Assembly (NCBI RefSeq): GCF_047948215.1
Contig: NC_134455.1
Location: 305,368,147 to 305,432,146 of the forward strand
Direction: 5' to 3'
DNA: 64,000 bases
DNA from: Lycorma delicatula
Lineage: Eukaryota; Arthropoda; Insecta; Hemiptera; Fulgoridae
In this document: piece after piece, positions 1 to 10,795 of the stretch
Layout of the letters: the number at the start of each line of letters is the position of its first letter
Position numbering within the stretch: position 1 is the first letter of the stretch
The notes under the pieces: generated by a model
Seen by the model: only the letters and a program-made list of their open reading frames with translations
Told to the model about the DNA's origin: nothing
Databases searched by the model: none
Made by a program: the position numbers and the translations under genes

Positions 1-728
1 AAGTTTTATTTAATGCAAGTTACAAAAGATTAGCAAAGAAAAAACAGAAGAACAATATATAACGTAATAATAATAACCATAATAATAATGAAGTTATAAA
101 TAAGATGTTATAACTGCAAACTTTGTAGTAAATATAACTACGAATTCTGAAATTGGAACGCCATCATCTGGTGTTAAAATAACTGCTACAAGGTATTGCG
201 TTCATTGTAAATCAATATAAAGCAAAAAATTAATAAATATAACGCATTGAGAAATGCATTGGTTTTACAGAGATACGTTTCGCGTTTTCATACGAACATA
301 TTATTGTATTGTTAATGAGTTAACACATAAAATGTATCGAACGAATCACTGTCGTGATCCCGAGATATTTCCATGCAAACTTAGTGTAGTAATTTGCTTT
401 TTAATCTTAGGTTTTTATTTTGTTATTTAACGACAAATTTATGACAATTTGAAACTGATAATATTATTATAAACTCAAAACTATTATTACTGGAATATAA
501 TAAAATACATTCATTATAATATGTGTTAAACAAAAATGAGTACAAATTTCTATCATTATATAAATCAAAAATGTAAAAAGAGAAAACATCAAGTAAAATT
601 TATACATGTATACTAATATTACAAAACGTTTGATGGCAATCCGCATATGAATGTGTGATATACAAGAGTAATTCTATTTTCTTTTTTCTTCTTATTTTTT
701 TATGAAATGACAGAAAGAAAAATTAAAC
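1..728. other. AT-rich non-coding stretch
   Basis: I see no coding frame, RNA or clear repeat here, only AT-rich sequence with short ATA runs near 64-90. Confidence 0.5.
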
Positions 729-870
729 CCACCGGGTTTGTCTAGTGGTAAAAGTCGTTGCCGTAAATCAGCTGATGTCGAAGTCGAGGGTTCTTAGGCC
801 ATTGACATCTGGGCGGCTGATAGGAAAACGATATACAATTATAATACTGATTTTATGCACAACCTTAAAT
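729..870 (+). mobile_element. tRNA-derived SINE copy, family A head
   Basis: The start reads as a tRNA-like head with an A-box-like TCTAGTGGTAAAAGTCG and a later GTCGAGGGTTCTTAGG. The same head occurs inverted at the end of the SINE at 10495-10795. Downstream it carries a body (GGCGGCTGATAGGAAAACG) that recurs at 2300-2400 but is not seen in the 10.5-kb copy. Confidence 0.6.
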
Positions 871-2270
871 ACACATATATAAATACATATGTATATATTT
901 TTATAAATAATTTCAAAAACTGTAATGTAGTAATATAAATAATTTTTTTCTTTACTACCCAATAGGCTTTTACCAACTTTAGAAAAAGGATAATTCCAAA
1001 TAATTATTTGATTATGCGGAGTCAAAGCTAATAAATAAACCAGAAAAATGCATTTATTGAACAAATTTTTAAACTAGAGTTTATTTTTAAAAAAATCAGT
1101 TTGTTAGCATGCACAAAGACACATACTAAATACAACAAACACCACGCACGAATGTCATCTTAAAAAAAAATAAGACAAAAAGGTGAGTATAAAAAAGCAT
1201 GGATGTTCTAACAGCAGCCTTGCTAGATAGCACGAATAGAAGAAACATCATGACAAAGGCCTATTCATAGGCAAGGAGCAGTAACCCCGCCACAGGAATG
1301 CTCTTAGTTCCGTCTGTGATACAATCAGCTGGGCTTCCCTACGGCCACAAACCCAACACATTGTACAGCCATCGACATCAACCTAGCTTTCGCTCGATTG
1401 TACCATCTTGATAGTATAAACGTAACTGCATCGTGTACAACTTACAACTACTTATTATTATTTATACTTTTATAATGTTAAATTTCATTGACATGAATAA
1501 TTAATTGTTTAGTATATGAAAGTTGATAATATTACATATATAGACTCTTTTTTTAATAAAGAAAAATATAAACAAATTAAATAAATTACATATCATCACT
1601 TAAATGATAAAAATTAATCGGATTACATTATAAACTTTACTGATTTTCTTTCTGAATCATTTGTAACAAAACCTATAAATTATTTTAAAATAAATTCTAT
1701 ATGAATGCATCTATGATTTAACTTAAAAATAAAACTAATTTTCTTTGTGACATTTATAACAGATAAGGTAAATGTAGAAAAGTAAAGTAGAGTGAATTAA
1801 ACTAAAGCCCTTTAGTTTCATTAAATACGTGGATTAGAGTAAATAGTTCTATTTATTAACTAAAATGTGTATTACTAAACAAAGAGATTGTGGTGTGAAA
1901 AAATGCAACGAATATATAAATTTAAGTTTTTAGTTATAAATATTGAATGAACCTTTATGACATTCTGATAATGTATAACGTTTATGATTTTACAGAAAAA
2001 AATGATTAAAGAAAGAAGTGAAGAAAAAAGAGATATGTATAATTTTTTAGAGTGCCATAAATTAAGACAGAAACTAGGATGTATCTTGCTGCTTTTACAT
2101 AATAATTTAATTGTAGAAGAAGTAGTAAACCAAAACATCTAAAATAAAAAATTGGTAGAGGAGTTATCAGGTCAGGGGAATTTAAAAATATTAAGTTTCG
2201 ATGATGAATTTATTACTTTGAGAGAAAACTTTTATTGCATATTTAAATTGAAAAGGATGGCTGTGTTTCT
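871..2270. other. Non-coding stretch with a GC-richer patch at 1240-1430
   Basis: Mostly AT-rich with no supported gene. A patch at about 1240-1430 has clearly higher GC than its surroundings, but its frames give no domain I recognise. Confidence 0.4.
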
Positions 2271-2400
2271 CAAATTTTATGATTTCGTGTTTTCTAAGGC
2301 TACATGGACCAATGACATCTAGGCGGCTGATAGAAAAACGATATACGCTAATAGTAATGATTTTTTGCATAACCACAAGATTCACAGTCTTTTCAGTGGC
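2271..2400 (+). mobile_element. SINE fragment sharing the 729 copy's body
   Basis: CCAATGACATCTAGGCGG followed by CTGATAGAAAAACGATATAC matches 797-835 almost base for base in the same orientation. The similarity continues through GCATAACC. The head is strongly decayed. Confidence 0.55.
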
Positions 2401-2747
2401 GTGGGATTAGTGGAATATATTTCAGATTAGCGAGTAAAGTTTAGATTAGCGAGTTTTATTAATCAAATGGAGTAAATTTTATTTTAACAGTATTAAATTG
2501 CATAGAAATATGTAATTATAATTCTTCTAAATTTGTATCTTAACATAAAATAAGAAATTTGAATAAAATTGTTATAATTTAAACGTTTTAAAATTAAAAG
2601 TTGACGCAGATTAAAATCAGTATAATATTATGAATCCTCATGTTAATGTTCCAATTAATTATTTACTATGTTATTTAATGACGTCAGAATTAAATTCACT
2701 GTTGGATTGAAAATAAAAATAATTCGTATTATAACTCTAGAACAGAA

Positions 2748-3002
2748 ATGAATCCTTTAAGATCTGAAACACTTTTCATAGCTGGTAGTAAAACCATATA
2801 ATCTATACGTTACAAATTTAATTCGTCTAAATACAATAGCATACATATCATTACATCTGAAGGCAAACTGATCGACAGATTATGTCAACAACAAGAAGAT
2901 ATAACTTCAATCTTTAAGAGAAAGCTATTCCACCATTATCTCAACTTCGAAATAGAAGCACCAGCTTTCCCGAAAAAAGTATCATTCGTAATCAAGAAAT
3001 AA
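2748..3002 (+). pseudogene. Unidentified protein-like reading frame with one internal stop
   Basis: From an ATG at 2748 (MNPLRSETLFIAGSKTI) the frame meets one TAA at 2799. It then stays open for 66 codons to a TAA at 3000, including EGKLIDRLCQQQEDI and a KKVSFVIKK end. Amino-acid composition is balanced rather than the Lys/Ile/Asn/Phe noise usual in this AT-rich DNA. I do not recognise the family. It may be a decayed transposon gene or a chance frame. Confidence 0.22.
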
Positions 3003-3837
3003 TTAATTATCCTGTTGTCAAATGAATCTAAATAAAAATAGAATGTGTCATTAACCTAATTCCTAACCAGAATTTTTATTAAGCAAACTTTTAAGAAAAT
3101 TAGCAAAACTGAACTTTCAAAGACTTATAACCAACCAGAGAAATTTTTAAATAAATCTACCAAATCGTTCTACAGTTGTAAGTAAGGTTATTGCAAATAA
3201 AAGTTGTATTCGATGTCATTTAGTATTGATATAATGACGCAATTAACAGCGATCACAAATATTTTGAAGGATTTCTATTGGTGGAAGAGATTAAGCAAAG
3301 GAACAATTACTATATTATTTACGTTGTTCATACAGTCACTTAAAATATTAATTTAAATTTGTCTACAAGGTTTATAAAAAATGATACTCCTTGCGTTGAT
3401 GAATTCTAACAAACCAAATGGAGAGGTATTCTCTATTATATTATTGACCTTCAAATAAAATGACATTCTTTTCTGTCGTCAAAGAAATGTGATGAATATC
3501 TGTCTAGCAATTCTTTGACGCTACCCAGTATGGATATATAGACGGTGACTCATATATAGGTTATTGGAGTATTTCTATAGAAATTCGAATTGATTACAGT
3601 ATACTTTGCTTGAAGCAGGTAATCTCTTATGAACATGTTAACATCCTCACTTTACTAGTTGCACCCTGTCATAGGGAAGATAATGATTTTTCTAAGTAAG
3701 AAGGCTGTCATAACAGCAATCAGAAAGTAATGACGATTTCTTCCGTTTTATTCTCATTTCAATCATAAAATTTTCTTTTAAATTTAAACATAGGACGATC
3801 TATATAATATATAATACATGCATTTATATACGTTTCA
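3003..3837. other. AT-rich non-coding stretch
   Basis: No reading frame, RNA or repeat that I can support. Confidence 0.45.
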
Positions 3838-3965
3838 TTAATATACTTCCATCTCTGAAATAATATGAGGCAACCTGTAGCGGATGAAAAATATCTATTA
3901 TGATCGGGATTAAAACTCAGTACCTTTCTGATGAAAGGCTGAGAAGCTATCACCACTTCATTATG
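3838..3965 (-). mobile_element. Decayed tRNA-derived SINE, family B
   Basis: Reading the minus strand from 3965, GAAGTGGTGATAGCTTCTCA and the following GCCTTTCAT match the family B head seen at 24968-25107 and 61040-61125. The B box is decayed to GTTTTAATCCC. Confidence 0.5.
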
Positions 3966-5497
3966 AAGAAAATTGTTAAATAATAGATATAGGATGAATG
4001 AATAAAAAAATATTGAAAAAAAATTAAAAAGAAGGATTCATCGTTTGGTGGAGAAATCCATTTTGAAAGAAAAAAAGGATTATACAATTTTACAGAAAGT
4101 CAGACTAATGAGAAGTTAAAATTTTTACACAAGTGAAACATATTAAAATACGTAAATATATATTACTTAGATACTCAATTTGTAAATTGTCTACGAAGTG
4201 AAGAGGATATTAATTGCTGACTTTTATTCAGACTTTACTGAAAGATTTTATTCAGAAGAAATAGCTATAAAACTAAAAGAATTGGAAAGAAATTCCTTTA
4301 AATATTTATTTAGGACATTGGGTTTACCAGCATAGCAAAGACAATAGGGAATCCAGGGAAAAGAATATAGAATATACATCTAGGAGAATATTGAAAATTA
4401 GGTGGGTTCATAAGGTACGAACTGAAGACATTTTGAGGTGAAAATGTAAGGGAGAAGTTTGAATCCCAATTTGATAGAATAGTACAAGACGTGGGTCTTA
4501 TATGTATAATTTATTAATATATGCAATATAAATTCATATATGTGTTCATATATGTATTATTAATTTTTATTAAGTGAAACGTAGATTTTCAGAACTGTCA
4601 ATACATAAGCAAAGGTTTTGAAAGGATTATAATTATTATTTTATGTATTAAATCAAAGTTCTGAAAACTTAGTTTAATAGAGAAGTATTTTTTAAACAAA
4701 ACGTTTTATTGACGAGGAATACCAAAAATTAATTCAATAATTTTTTATATAGTAGTAGATATAAATATAAAAAAGAATTAATAACATTATATGATTTTTT
4801 AACTAATTTTTTTCTTGAAAATTCAGAGCACATCTTTTCGACTGTGCAAACAGAAGACTACGAAAAATATTCAATAAAATCAATCAGCAGTTAAAATTTG
4901 AAAAAAAAAATAGGTATTTTTAATTATTATAAATAAGATAAAATGAATATACTATAAACATTTTTCAAGTCAAAGTTAGATCTTCAGCACATTTACAATA
5001 AAACATCTTATTTACATAACATAAATCCATGGATAAATACTATCTGATATGTTGCACAAACGAAAATTCATAACATTGTAAATATAATAATTATTATTAT
5101 ATATATAACAAACTATACAATGTAAAAACAATGAGCTTATACAATTAAAACTGGAACTTTCTGATCACCGAGTCAAACATTTTACACATAATTACCTCAG
5201 AAATTATTTAAGTAAAAATTATTATTAAAATGCACCGATAAAACTCACAATTATAGTTTTACACAAGTTTATATTGTTATAGTGCTGGGAACCTTCCTGC
5301 ACAATGAGATCTCCACTTAAATCACAATTTTACACATTAATCACAAATGAAGACCACAAAATAGTCAACAATTTTTTATCAAAACAACAGTTAGTTAAAC
5401 AACTGCAAAATAAATGTTATTGCACGTCTTCGACTTCTTAAAAAACGATTTTGCAATAATTAAAATTTCGAAGAACATTATCTTTGGGGATAGATTA
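3966..5497. other. Non-coding stretch downstream of the zinc-finger exon
   Basis: AT-rich. The right part probably includes the 3'UTR of the zinc-finger gene, whose limits I cannot set. No other feature is supported. Confidence 0.4.
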
Positions 5498-5503
5498 TTT
5501 ATT
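5498..5503 (-). terminator. Candidate poly(A) signal of the zinc-finger gene
   Basis: AATAAA on the minus strand lies about 55 bp past the stop codon. Other AATAAA hexamers lie further downstream (near 4703), so the actual 3' end is uncertain; in AT-rich DNA such hexamers occur by chance. Confidence 0.25.
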
Positions 5504-5556
5504 ATCATATACATTGTACCTCTGTCGTATTTTAAAATTGACAACAACATTCTTTG

Positions 5557-6697
5557 CTAACGACGCATTATTTCTTCTATACTGAAACCTTGTTTTTTAA
5601 CAGGAGGCTGTTGTTGGGGTGGAGGTGGCGGTGGTTTAGGAGGAAGAGTGGTTCTAGTAATTGTGAGTGTGGAAGAAACTCTACGCGGTGATGAGGACCG
5701 TAGAATATCTGGCGGTTCAGGAAGACGTCGACGGAAGATTCCGAGTCCTAATGCAGCCGGATCTTGATTAGATTGACTACTGGTTATAGTTGCAGATGGA
5801 GCGTGAAGATCCCTCCTTACTTGAACCTGAGGGTGAGCATTTGGTGGACGCATCGTGTAAGAACTAGATGTTGAAGCGTCTTGGTGATGACATTTTGTCG
5901 AATTAGGTGAAGGTGATCTTTTCCTTTGTATAGATGATGGAGACTGTCGTCGGAATATCGGCACTGGTGACGGTGAATGTCGTTTTAATAACTGCACTGG
6001 AGATTGTGACTGTCGTCTGTAAAGTGGAATGGGTGAAGCGGTTTGTCTGCGATATAGTGGCAGCGGAGAAGGTGACTGTCTTCGGCTGTGACCGGGCTGT
6101 GGAGAGGAACATCGGGTATTTGGGAGAGGCGATGGGGACTGCCTACGGAACAACGGAATAGGAGATGGCGATTGCCGACGATAAGTCGGTAACGGCGATG
6201 GAGATTGACGACGTACTGTAGTATTGGGTGAAGGCGAACTCCTTCGGAACGGTTGCGTAAAATTTTCTGGTGGCATGACGCAACGTTCTGATGAAGGAGC
6301 TCTTGAATTCTCATCCGATGACCTGCTTCCTGATGGCGAATTTCCTGAAATGAGATCTCTATGAAGATTTTCTGGAGCGTTTCCACCTAGAGGAGGCGAG
6401 TCGGATAAAACATCAGGAGGAACGTCACCGACAGCGTGTGTTAAGGCATGACGTCTCAAATCGCAGTTACGACGGAATACCTTACCGCAGGAATTACACT
6501 CGTAAGGCTTGTGATCCGTATGAGTTAAAAGGTGAGTCTTCAAGTTGGATCTCTGATTAAAACTCCGGCTACAAACTGGACACTTGTGAGGTGATTCTTC
6601 TAAATGAAGGATCTTGTGCACTGCAAGTGTACGGCTCTGGCAGAATCCTTTACCACATTCACCGCATTTGAATGGTTTCTCTTTTGAATGAATGTAC
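5557..6697 (-). CDS. Odd-skipped family C2H2 zinc-finger transcription factor, last coding exon (odd/bowl/sob group)
   Basis: Seen: an open frame runs from a splice acceptor (AG ending at 6698) to a TAG stop at 5557-5559. Counting residues from the in-frame but intronic ATG at 6717, complete C2H2 fingers lie at about 16-38 (C18, C21, H34, H38), 44-66 (C46, C49, H62, H66) and 72-94 (C74, C77, H90, H94). The first exon codon completes an Arg followed by YIHSKEKPF, which is the end of a preceding finger. Residues 157-271 are Ser-Pro/Arg-rich repeats, 359-372 is a Pro/Gln run, and the protein ends GFSIEEIMRR. Known: the finger and linker sequence, including CQSRTLAVHKILH and NQRSNLKTHLLTH, is typical of the Drosophila Odd, Bowl and Sob proteins. 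These are nuclear DNA-binding regulators of segmentation, leg joints and gut, and they recruit Groucho through a C-terminal eh1-like motif. Inferred: this is the 3' coding exon only; earlier fingers and the N-terminus are upstream. The C-terminus looks most like Bowl, but I cannot fix the paralogue. Confidence 0.93.
5560..5586 (-). other. eh1-like Groucho-recruitment motif at the C-terminus
   Basis: The last nine codons read FSIEEIMRR, directly before the stop. An eh1-like motif in Odd-skipped is known to recruit the Groucho corepressor. Its position at the extreme C-terminus matches the family and supports both the reading frame and the stop position. Confidence 0.75.
5905..6249 (-). repeat. 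Coding minisatellite: 33-nt units encoding RRQSPSP-type repeats
   Basis: Within the zinc-finger exon, about ten units with an 11-residue period follow the pattern aromatic-R-R-Q-S-P-S-P-(L/I)-P-x. Units begin near residues 158, 169, 180, 191, 202, 212, 223, 234, 245, 256 and 266. Later units are degenerate (RRQTASP, RRQSQSP, KRHSPSP). The many Ser-Pro pairs are potential proline-directed kinase sites, and the region is expected to be disordered. Confidence 0.85.
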
Positions 6698-6717
6698 CTG
6701 GAAAACAAAGAAATCAT
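6698..6717 (-). other. Splice acceptor of the zinc-finger exon
   Basis: Read on the minus strand, a pyrimidine-rich tract ending TTTGTTTTCCAG precedes the exon base at 6697. The exon begins with the third base of an Arg codon (phase 2). The intron therefore falls between the two zinc-ligand histidines of the preceding finger, whose last residues would be H-R-Y-I-H. An ATG at 6715-6717 is in frame but lies in the intron and is not a real start. Confidence 0.88.
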
Positions 6718-8264
6718 ATATTATTTAGTAACTAACAATAAAAATTGTTAAAAAAAATCACTAAAAATATTTGTATCCAAATTATAAATCGTTCTATAAT
6801 ATCAAGTAAAGCTATTCGCATAAGTCTGTAACAGAAGTTTAATTCTACTAAAACCACACCCTTTGTCATAGAAATTATTTTTTGCAATAGATTAATAAAG
6901 TTTTAGTTATTATTTGCATTCAACTACAATAAAGTTTACACTTAAATAAATGCATTAATTTTACAAATATTGATTGTGTACGTTTAACTTTTGTTTGCCT
7001 TAATATAAGATTCGTTCAAGGCTTGTATCATAGTTAATGAGTTAAAGCTCAAGGAAAATCAAACATTACCATGGTAAAAAAAGTAAATAAACAAAATAAT
7101 ACGAAACGCCTGATAATATACCCTGTTTTAACAATTATCTCTTATGAAGAAAGAAAATAATTTTTTTATTTAAGCAACACAGCAAAACTACCTTACATTT
7201 TATGCTATAACACAATACATTATTTTAAATTGTATATTTATTCATAGACGGCAAGTTATTAGATAAAAGAAAAAACTAAAGACAAAAAATATTTTAAATT
7301 ATGGAAATAACGACAGTTACAATACGTGATAATGAGAAGCCTAATAAAAATAATGTATTCATAAACGGGTATACGTAACAAACTGTTGATTATTTAGCAT
7401 TTGAAAGAAGTAACTGCGGAAAACACATATTAGGAAGGAGGAGCCCATTGTTTCCGTTTCAAAGGTCACCTATTGTAAGAAGTAAACAAGTAACCTGAAG
7501 TATGGGAACCAAGAGATAATTGAGATAATTGGGCATTGGACTTGAAAAAAGTCTTCAACATTGCTTTGCAATCTTTAAATAAACTGCTGTACTTTTCTAG
7601 CATGAACGTTCGTTCTCCTTAAAGATTTCCGTTATAACTCTTAAGTAATAGTGTTAGTTGCATGACTGCTGACACTTGTATTCTGTAACGTAATGGACTT
7701 CCAGTAAATATATAAACATTTAACTTCAGCAGCTTGAATACTCATTAAAAATATAAAGAAAAAAGTGTTAAAACGATCAGTAGTAGACGTTTATTGTTTT
7801 ATTTTATACACGTAAGTTGTTGATAAATTTTTTTTTATATGATAATTTCCTAGAGTAGGCTAGAAACCCGTCAGTAGTTTAGTTGTTAATGTCTAGTTTC
7901 AAATCAACCAGCCATGACATAATAACTATAACGGAATCTAACCACCAGAAAACGGCCAAACGATAAAATGGATGTCTAAATCCTGTTGATACACTAGATT
8001 CGATTTACATCTAGATCCTGTAGGATTACAAAATAGCTGCGAAATAGTTTGTCAGCGATAAGTACCTTATAATGGTTTTAAGTGGACGATCAACAGATGG
8101 TCAAGAAAATTCTCGTATTCTAGAAGTTTATGAATATTAAAAAAATTCCGTATCTGAAAACACGTCAAGAAATCTGTTTCGTCGTTCAAATATATTCGAA
8201 CTGCTGTAAAAAATGAATATCGTAAAATTATGAAATATATTTAGGCATTTATTGTCGTAGCATA
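6718..8264. other. Intron sequence 5' of the zinc-finger exon
   Basis: AT-rich, with no coding frame. By position it lies in the intron ahead of the last exon. A moderately GC-richer patch at 7400-7560 has no recognisable content. Confidence 0.45.
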
Positions 8265-8500
8265 CCTCATAAGGATATATAAGAGTATAAATGAAATGTA
8301 GTCTTGTACAGTCTCAGGTCAACCGTTCCTAAAATGTATGGTTAATTGACCCAACCGCCAAAGAACACCAGTATCCACGACCTAGTATTCAAATCCGTAT
8401 AAAAGTAAATACCTTTACTAAAATTTGAACCTTAGAACTCTCGACTTCAAAATCAGTTTATTTGCGATGGCGAGTTCATCCCGTAGAACAACCTTTTCAC
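8265..8500 (-). mobile_element. tRNA-derived SINE, family A (diverged)
   Basis: The body containing GTAGTCTTGTACAGTCTCAG and CAAAGAACACCAGTATCC (plus-strand reading) aligns with the SINEs at 10495-10795 and 18405-18675. The head, at the high-coordinate end, is weakly preserved. Confidence 0.65.
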
Positions 8501-8944
8501 AAGTTCGCGTATAAATATTTTTCTCAAAACGGTAAACAAGGCGTTATTTTATACTAATTTATATTTATTTCTCCATTTTTTATTTATTGTTAAATTAAAG
8601 GAAAGTGTTTAACTTCTTTATTGTTAAATAATTATGTTTATTATTTTTATCAGCTATTAATATTACTGGTGATTAAAATTACCGCAAGTAAAGGAAATGT
8701 ATTTAATTCAACAAAAAACCGGTATTTTTAACAGATTTTTATATTACATTAATTTATAGGTTAATATTCATAATGAGAGATAACAGAAAAGTTCATAATA
8801 TGATGAATGGTTAAATATTTCTGAATGCTATTCTATTTACTCATATATTTATTTAAATCCAGTTTTTCATTAACTGAATTTATTTCAAGCTGATGACTGA
8901 CCACCATGTATTTGCATAATGGTTGAATTTTTTTTTAACTCAAT

Positions 8945-8983
8945 ATCTACACTTTGATCTTAGCGAAGAAGCCGAGAAGCGAC
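8945..8983 (-). ncRNA. U2 snRNA 5'-end fragment (pseudogene)
   Basis: On the minus strand the sequence begins GTCGCTTCTCGGCTTC and continues GCTAAGATCAAAGTGTAG. This matches the highly conserved first 40 or so nucleotides of U2 snRNA (CGCUUCUCGGCCUU...GGCUAAGAUCAAAGUGUAG), including the branch-point recognition flank. The similarity stops there and a short sequence ending in a run of A follows, so the Sm site and the 3' stem-loops are missing. This is a truncated pseudogene or a captured piece, not a working U2 gene. Confidence 0.75.
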
Positions 8984-9615
8984 ATTAACTGAATAACTAC
9001 TGTATTTAAATATCAAATAATAGATTTTATTTATTTATTTTACAAAGATTACCGACTTACATCAAGTAAGACCATATGGTAAGCGATATAAAATTTCCAA
9101 AATAATTTTCAATTCATAAAAAAAATATTTAGTTCCAGGAATCTGAGATCATTTGCGTGTCCCAGAGCACTGATTTGAATAGGTGAGGAATTCGTTTTCG
9201 TTTTAAGAACATTGTAACAAGAGAAGATTTATGCACAATAGTTCCACAAAAAGTGCACATCTCGTCACGCAATGTCTGCACGCCATCAACTTCATGGTAA
9301 TCAACTCTTCAATAGGTATACAAATTTGTTTTAATCATTTCATAACACCGACACTTTAAAATAGTAGTATATAATCCACATTATATGTACACGTTTTGAA
9401 TGACTACTTTTGATATAAGTAGTCTGGGTAGTTATTATACTGCATCACATAATTTTTAACGATTTCGTTTAGCAAATTCAAAATCATTGAATAATAGATT
9501 CATTGTAGAACAACGATATGCAATGTATAAGAAAATGATATTTAATAAAAATAATCTTAATTCATTATTGAAATAATACTAGGTGAAAAAAATTAAGAAA
9601 AAAATGACAATTAAT
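8984..9615. other. AT-rich non-coding stretch
   Basis: No supported gene. The sequence around 9230-9310 is a little richer in GC but has no recognisable frame. Confidence 0.4.
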
Positions 9616-9668
9616 GATTCCGACAATTATTTTACCAATTTCTAATTGGTAAAATAATTGTCGGAATC
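9616..9668. repeat. Perfect inverted repeat, 25-bp arms and 3-nt loop
   Basis: Arms 9616-9640 and 9644-9668 are exact reverse complements around the loop TCT. The arms are of mixed composition (for example GATTCCGACAATTATT), not a simple AT run. The inverted repeat directly abuts the LINE fragment to its right. Confidence 0.95.
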
Positions 9669-9915
9669 TTACCAAAACTCCCTCTATCATTTACGTTTTC
9701 CCCGGCCCGGGACCGTTTTCGTAATACATCAGTCTGAAACATGCTGTCTCTTGCCTTAGCCTCTATGGGTCCGCAAAGCGCCCCTTCTTACTTCTCAGAA
9801 TCCGTTTGACGTTAACCGAATCCCAAGCCATCTTGTTCATCAACATTGCTTGGACAATGTTGTGTGGAGAGAGTTCCCTAACTCCGAATACAATGCCCTT
9901 TGCTCCGGAGTATTA
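9669..9915 (-). pseudogene. 3' end of a non-LTR retrotransposon polyprotein (C-terminal remnant)
   Basis: On the minus strand from about 9912 to a TAG at 9763-9765 the frame reads KGIVFGVRELSPHNIV and continues AMLMNKMAWDSV. That pattern (ELSPxNIVxxML followed by a Trp-containing helix and a basic tail) is typical of the C-terminus of insect LINE proteins. A TAA ends the frame upstream at 9913-9915. The rest of the element is missing or unrecognisable. The GC-richer DNA up to about 10190 may belong to the same element. The clade is not resolved. Confidence 0.5.
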
Positions 9916-10202
9916 AAAAAAATTAACCTTATCGCATATTCGACTTATCCAGAATCTTTAATGAGACGACTGATCCACTTTTCTGTTACTGCGCCATCTT
10001 ATCTCTGTTGCCACCTGTCTCCATCTTCCGCTAGCAACCGTGCTAAGCTACTACTGCTCTGCTAGTCAGCTGGCTGAGCTGATTTCCTTACGTTCCGGAG
10101 GGAGGAGGTAGTTAGATCATCCCAATCACTACCAAAACAGTGGTTCAGACTGCGTCCTGTATGGACATACGATCTTCAGAATCCCTCTAATGTACAAAGG
10201 CC

Positions 10203-10380
10203 AACCGGCCTCCGTGGCACGAGTGCTAGCGTCTTGGCGTTTGAAGGTCACGGGTTCGAATCCCGGAGAGAAGACATGGCATTTTCACACGCTACAAAAT
10301 TGTCATTTCATCTCATCTACTGAAGCAATACCTAACGGTGGTCCTGGAGGTTAAAAGAAAAAATGAACAAAGGCCGTACA
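10203..10380 (+). mobile_element. tRNA-derived SINE, family B, well preserved
   Basis: The tRNA-like head has an A box (GTGGCACGAGTGCTAGCG) and a near-perfect B box (GGGTTCGAATCCC). It is followed by the family body ATGGCATTTTCACACGCTAC and a tail GGTGGTCCTGGAGGTTAAAA ending A-rich. It is transcribed, if at all, by RNA polymerase III. Confidence 0.85.
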
Positions 10381-10494
10381 GATGCGGTACTTTCCTAACC
10401 GCCAATGACTACGCCAACATCTAAGCCCAGTAGAGAAAAATGGAATGTGTTGTGGACATCTATAGCTTACTAAAAGCCTACTCACTTTGGTCAT

Positions 10495-10795
10495 CTTTTT
10501 TTTTTCTTTTTCTGCTTACCCTCCGAAATCATCGTAAGGTGGTCTATCCTTCAGAGATAAACGAGATGATATGTATGAATTTAAATGAATTGTAGTCTTG
10601 TCCATTTTTAGGTCGACCATTCCTGAAATGTGTGATTAATTGGAACCCAACAACCAAAGAACACCAGTATTCAAGATTTAGTATTCAAATCGATATAAAA
10701 TAAACTGCTTTACTAGAATTTGGACCTCAGAACTCTCGACTATAAGCTGATTTGCCATGACGAGTTAACCACTAGACTACCAATTCGGTGGGCTG
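10495..10795 (-). mobile_element. tRNA-derived SINE, family A, nearly full length
   Basis: On the minus strand the head at 10795 reads CACCGAATTGGTAGTCTAGT and keeps both box regions. The body contains CTGGTGTTCTTTGGTTG. The 3' end is a long A-rich tail (poly-T on the plus strand at 10495-10515). It is the best reference copy of this family in the window. Confidence 0.82.

Noticed and set aside
5985..6386. 133-codon minus-strand frame and two smaller frames inside the zinc-finger exon
   Set aside because: They overlap the recognised zinc-finger frame and arise from its 33-nt repeat; no family signature.
6698..6717. ATG at 6717 as start of the zinc-finger protein
   Set aside because: It lies in a pyrimidine-rich splice acceptor, and the frame begins in the middle of a finger, so the real start is in an upstream exon.
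8945..8983. A working U2 snRNA gene
   Set aside because: Only the first 40 or so nucleotides are present; the Sm site and 3' stem-loops are missing.
10203..10275. A functional tRNA gene
   Set aside because: A and B boxes are present, but no consistent acceptor stem is visible and the sequence continues into a shared SINE body.
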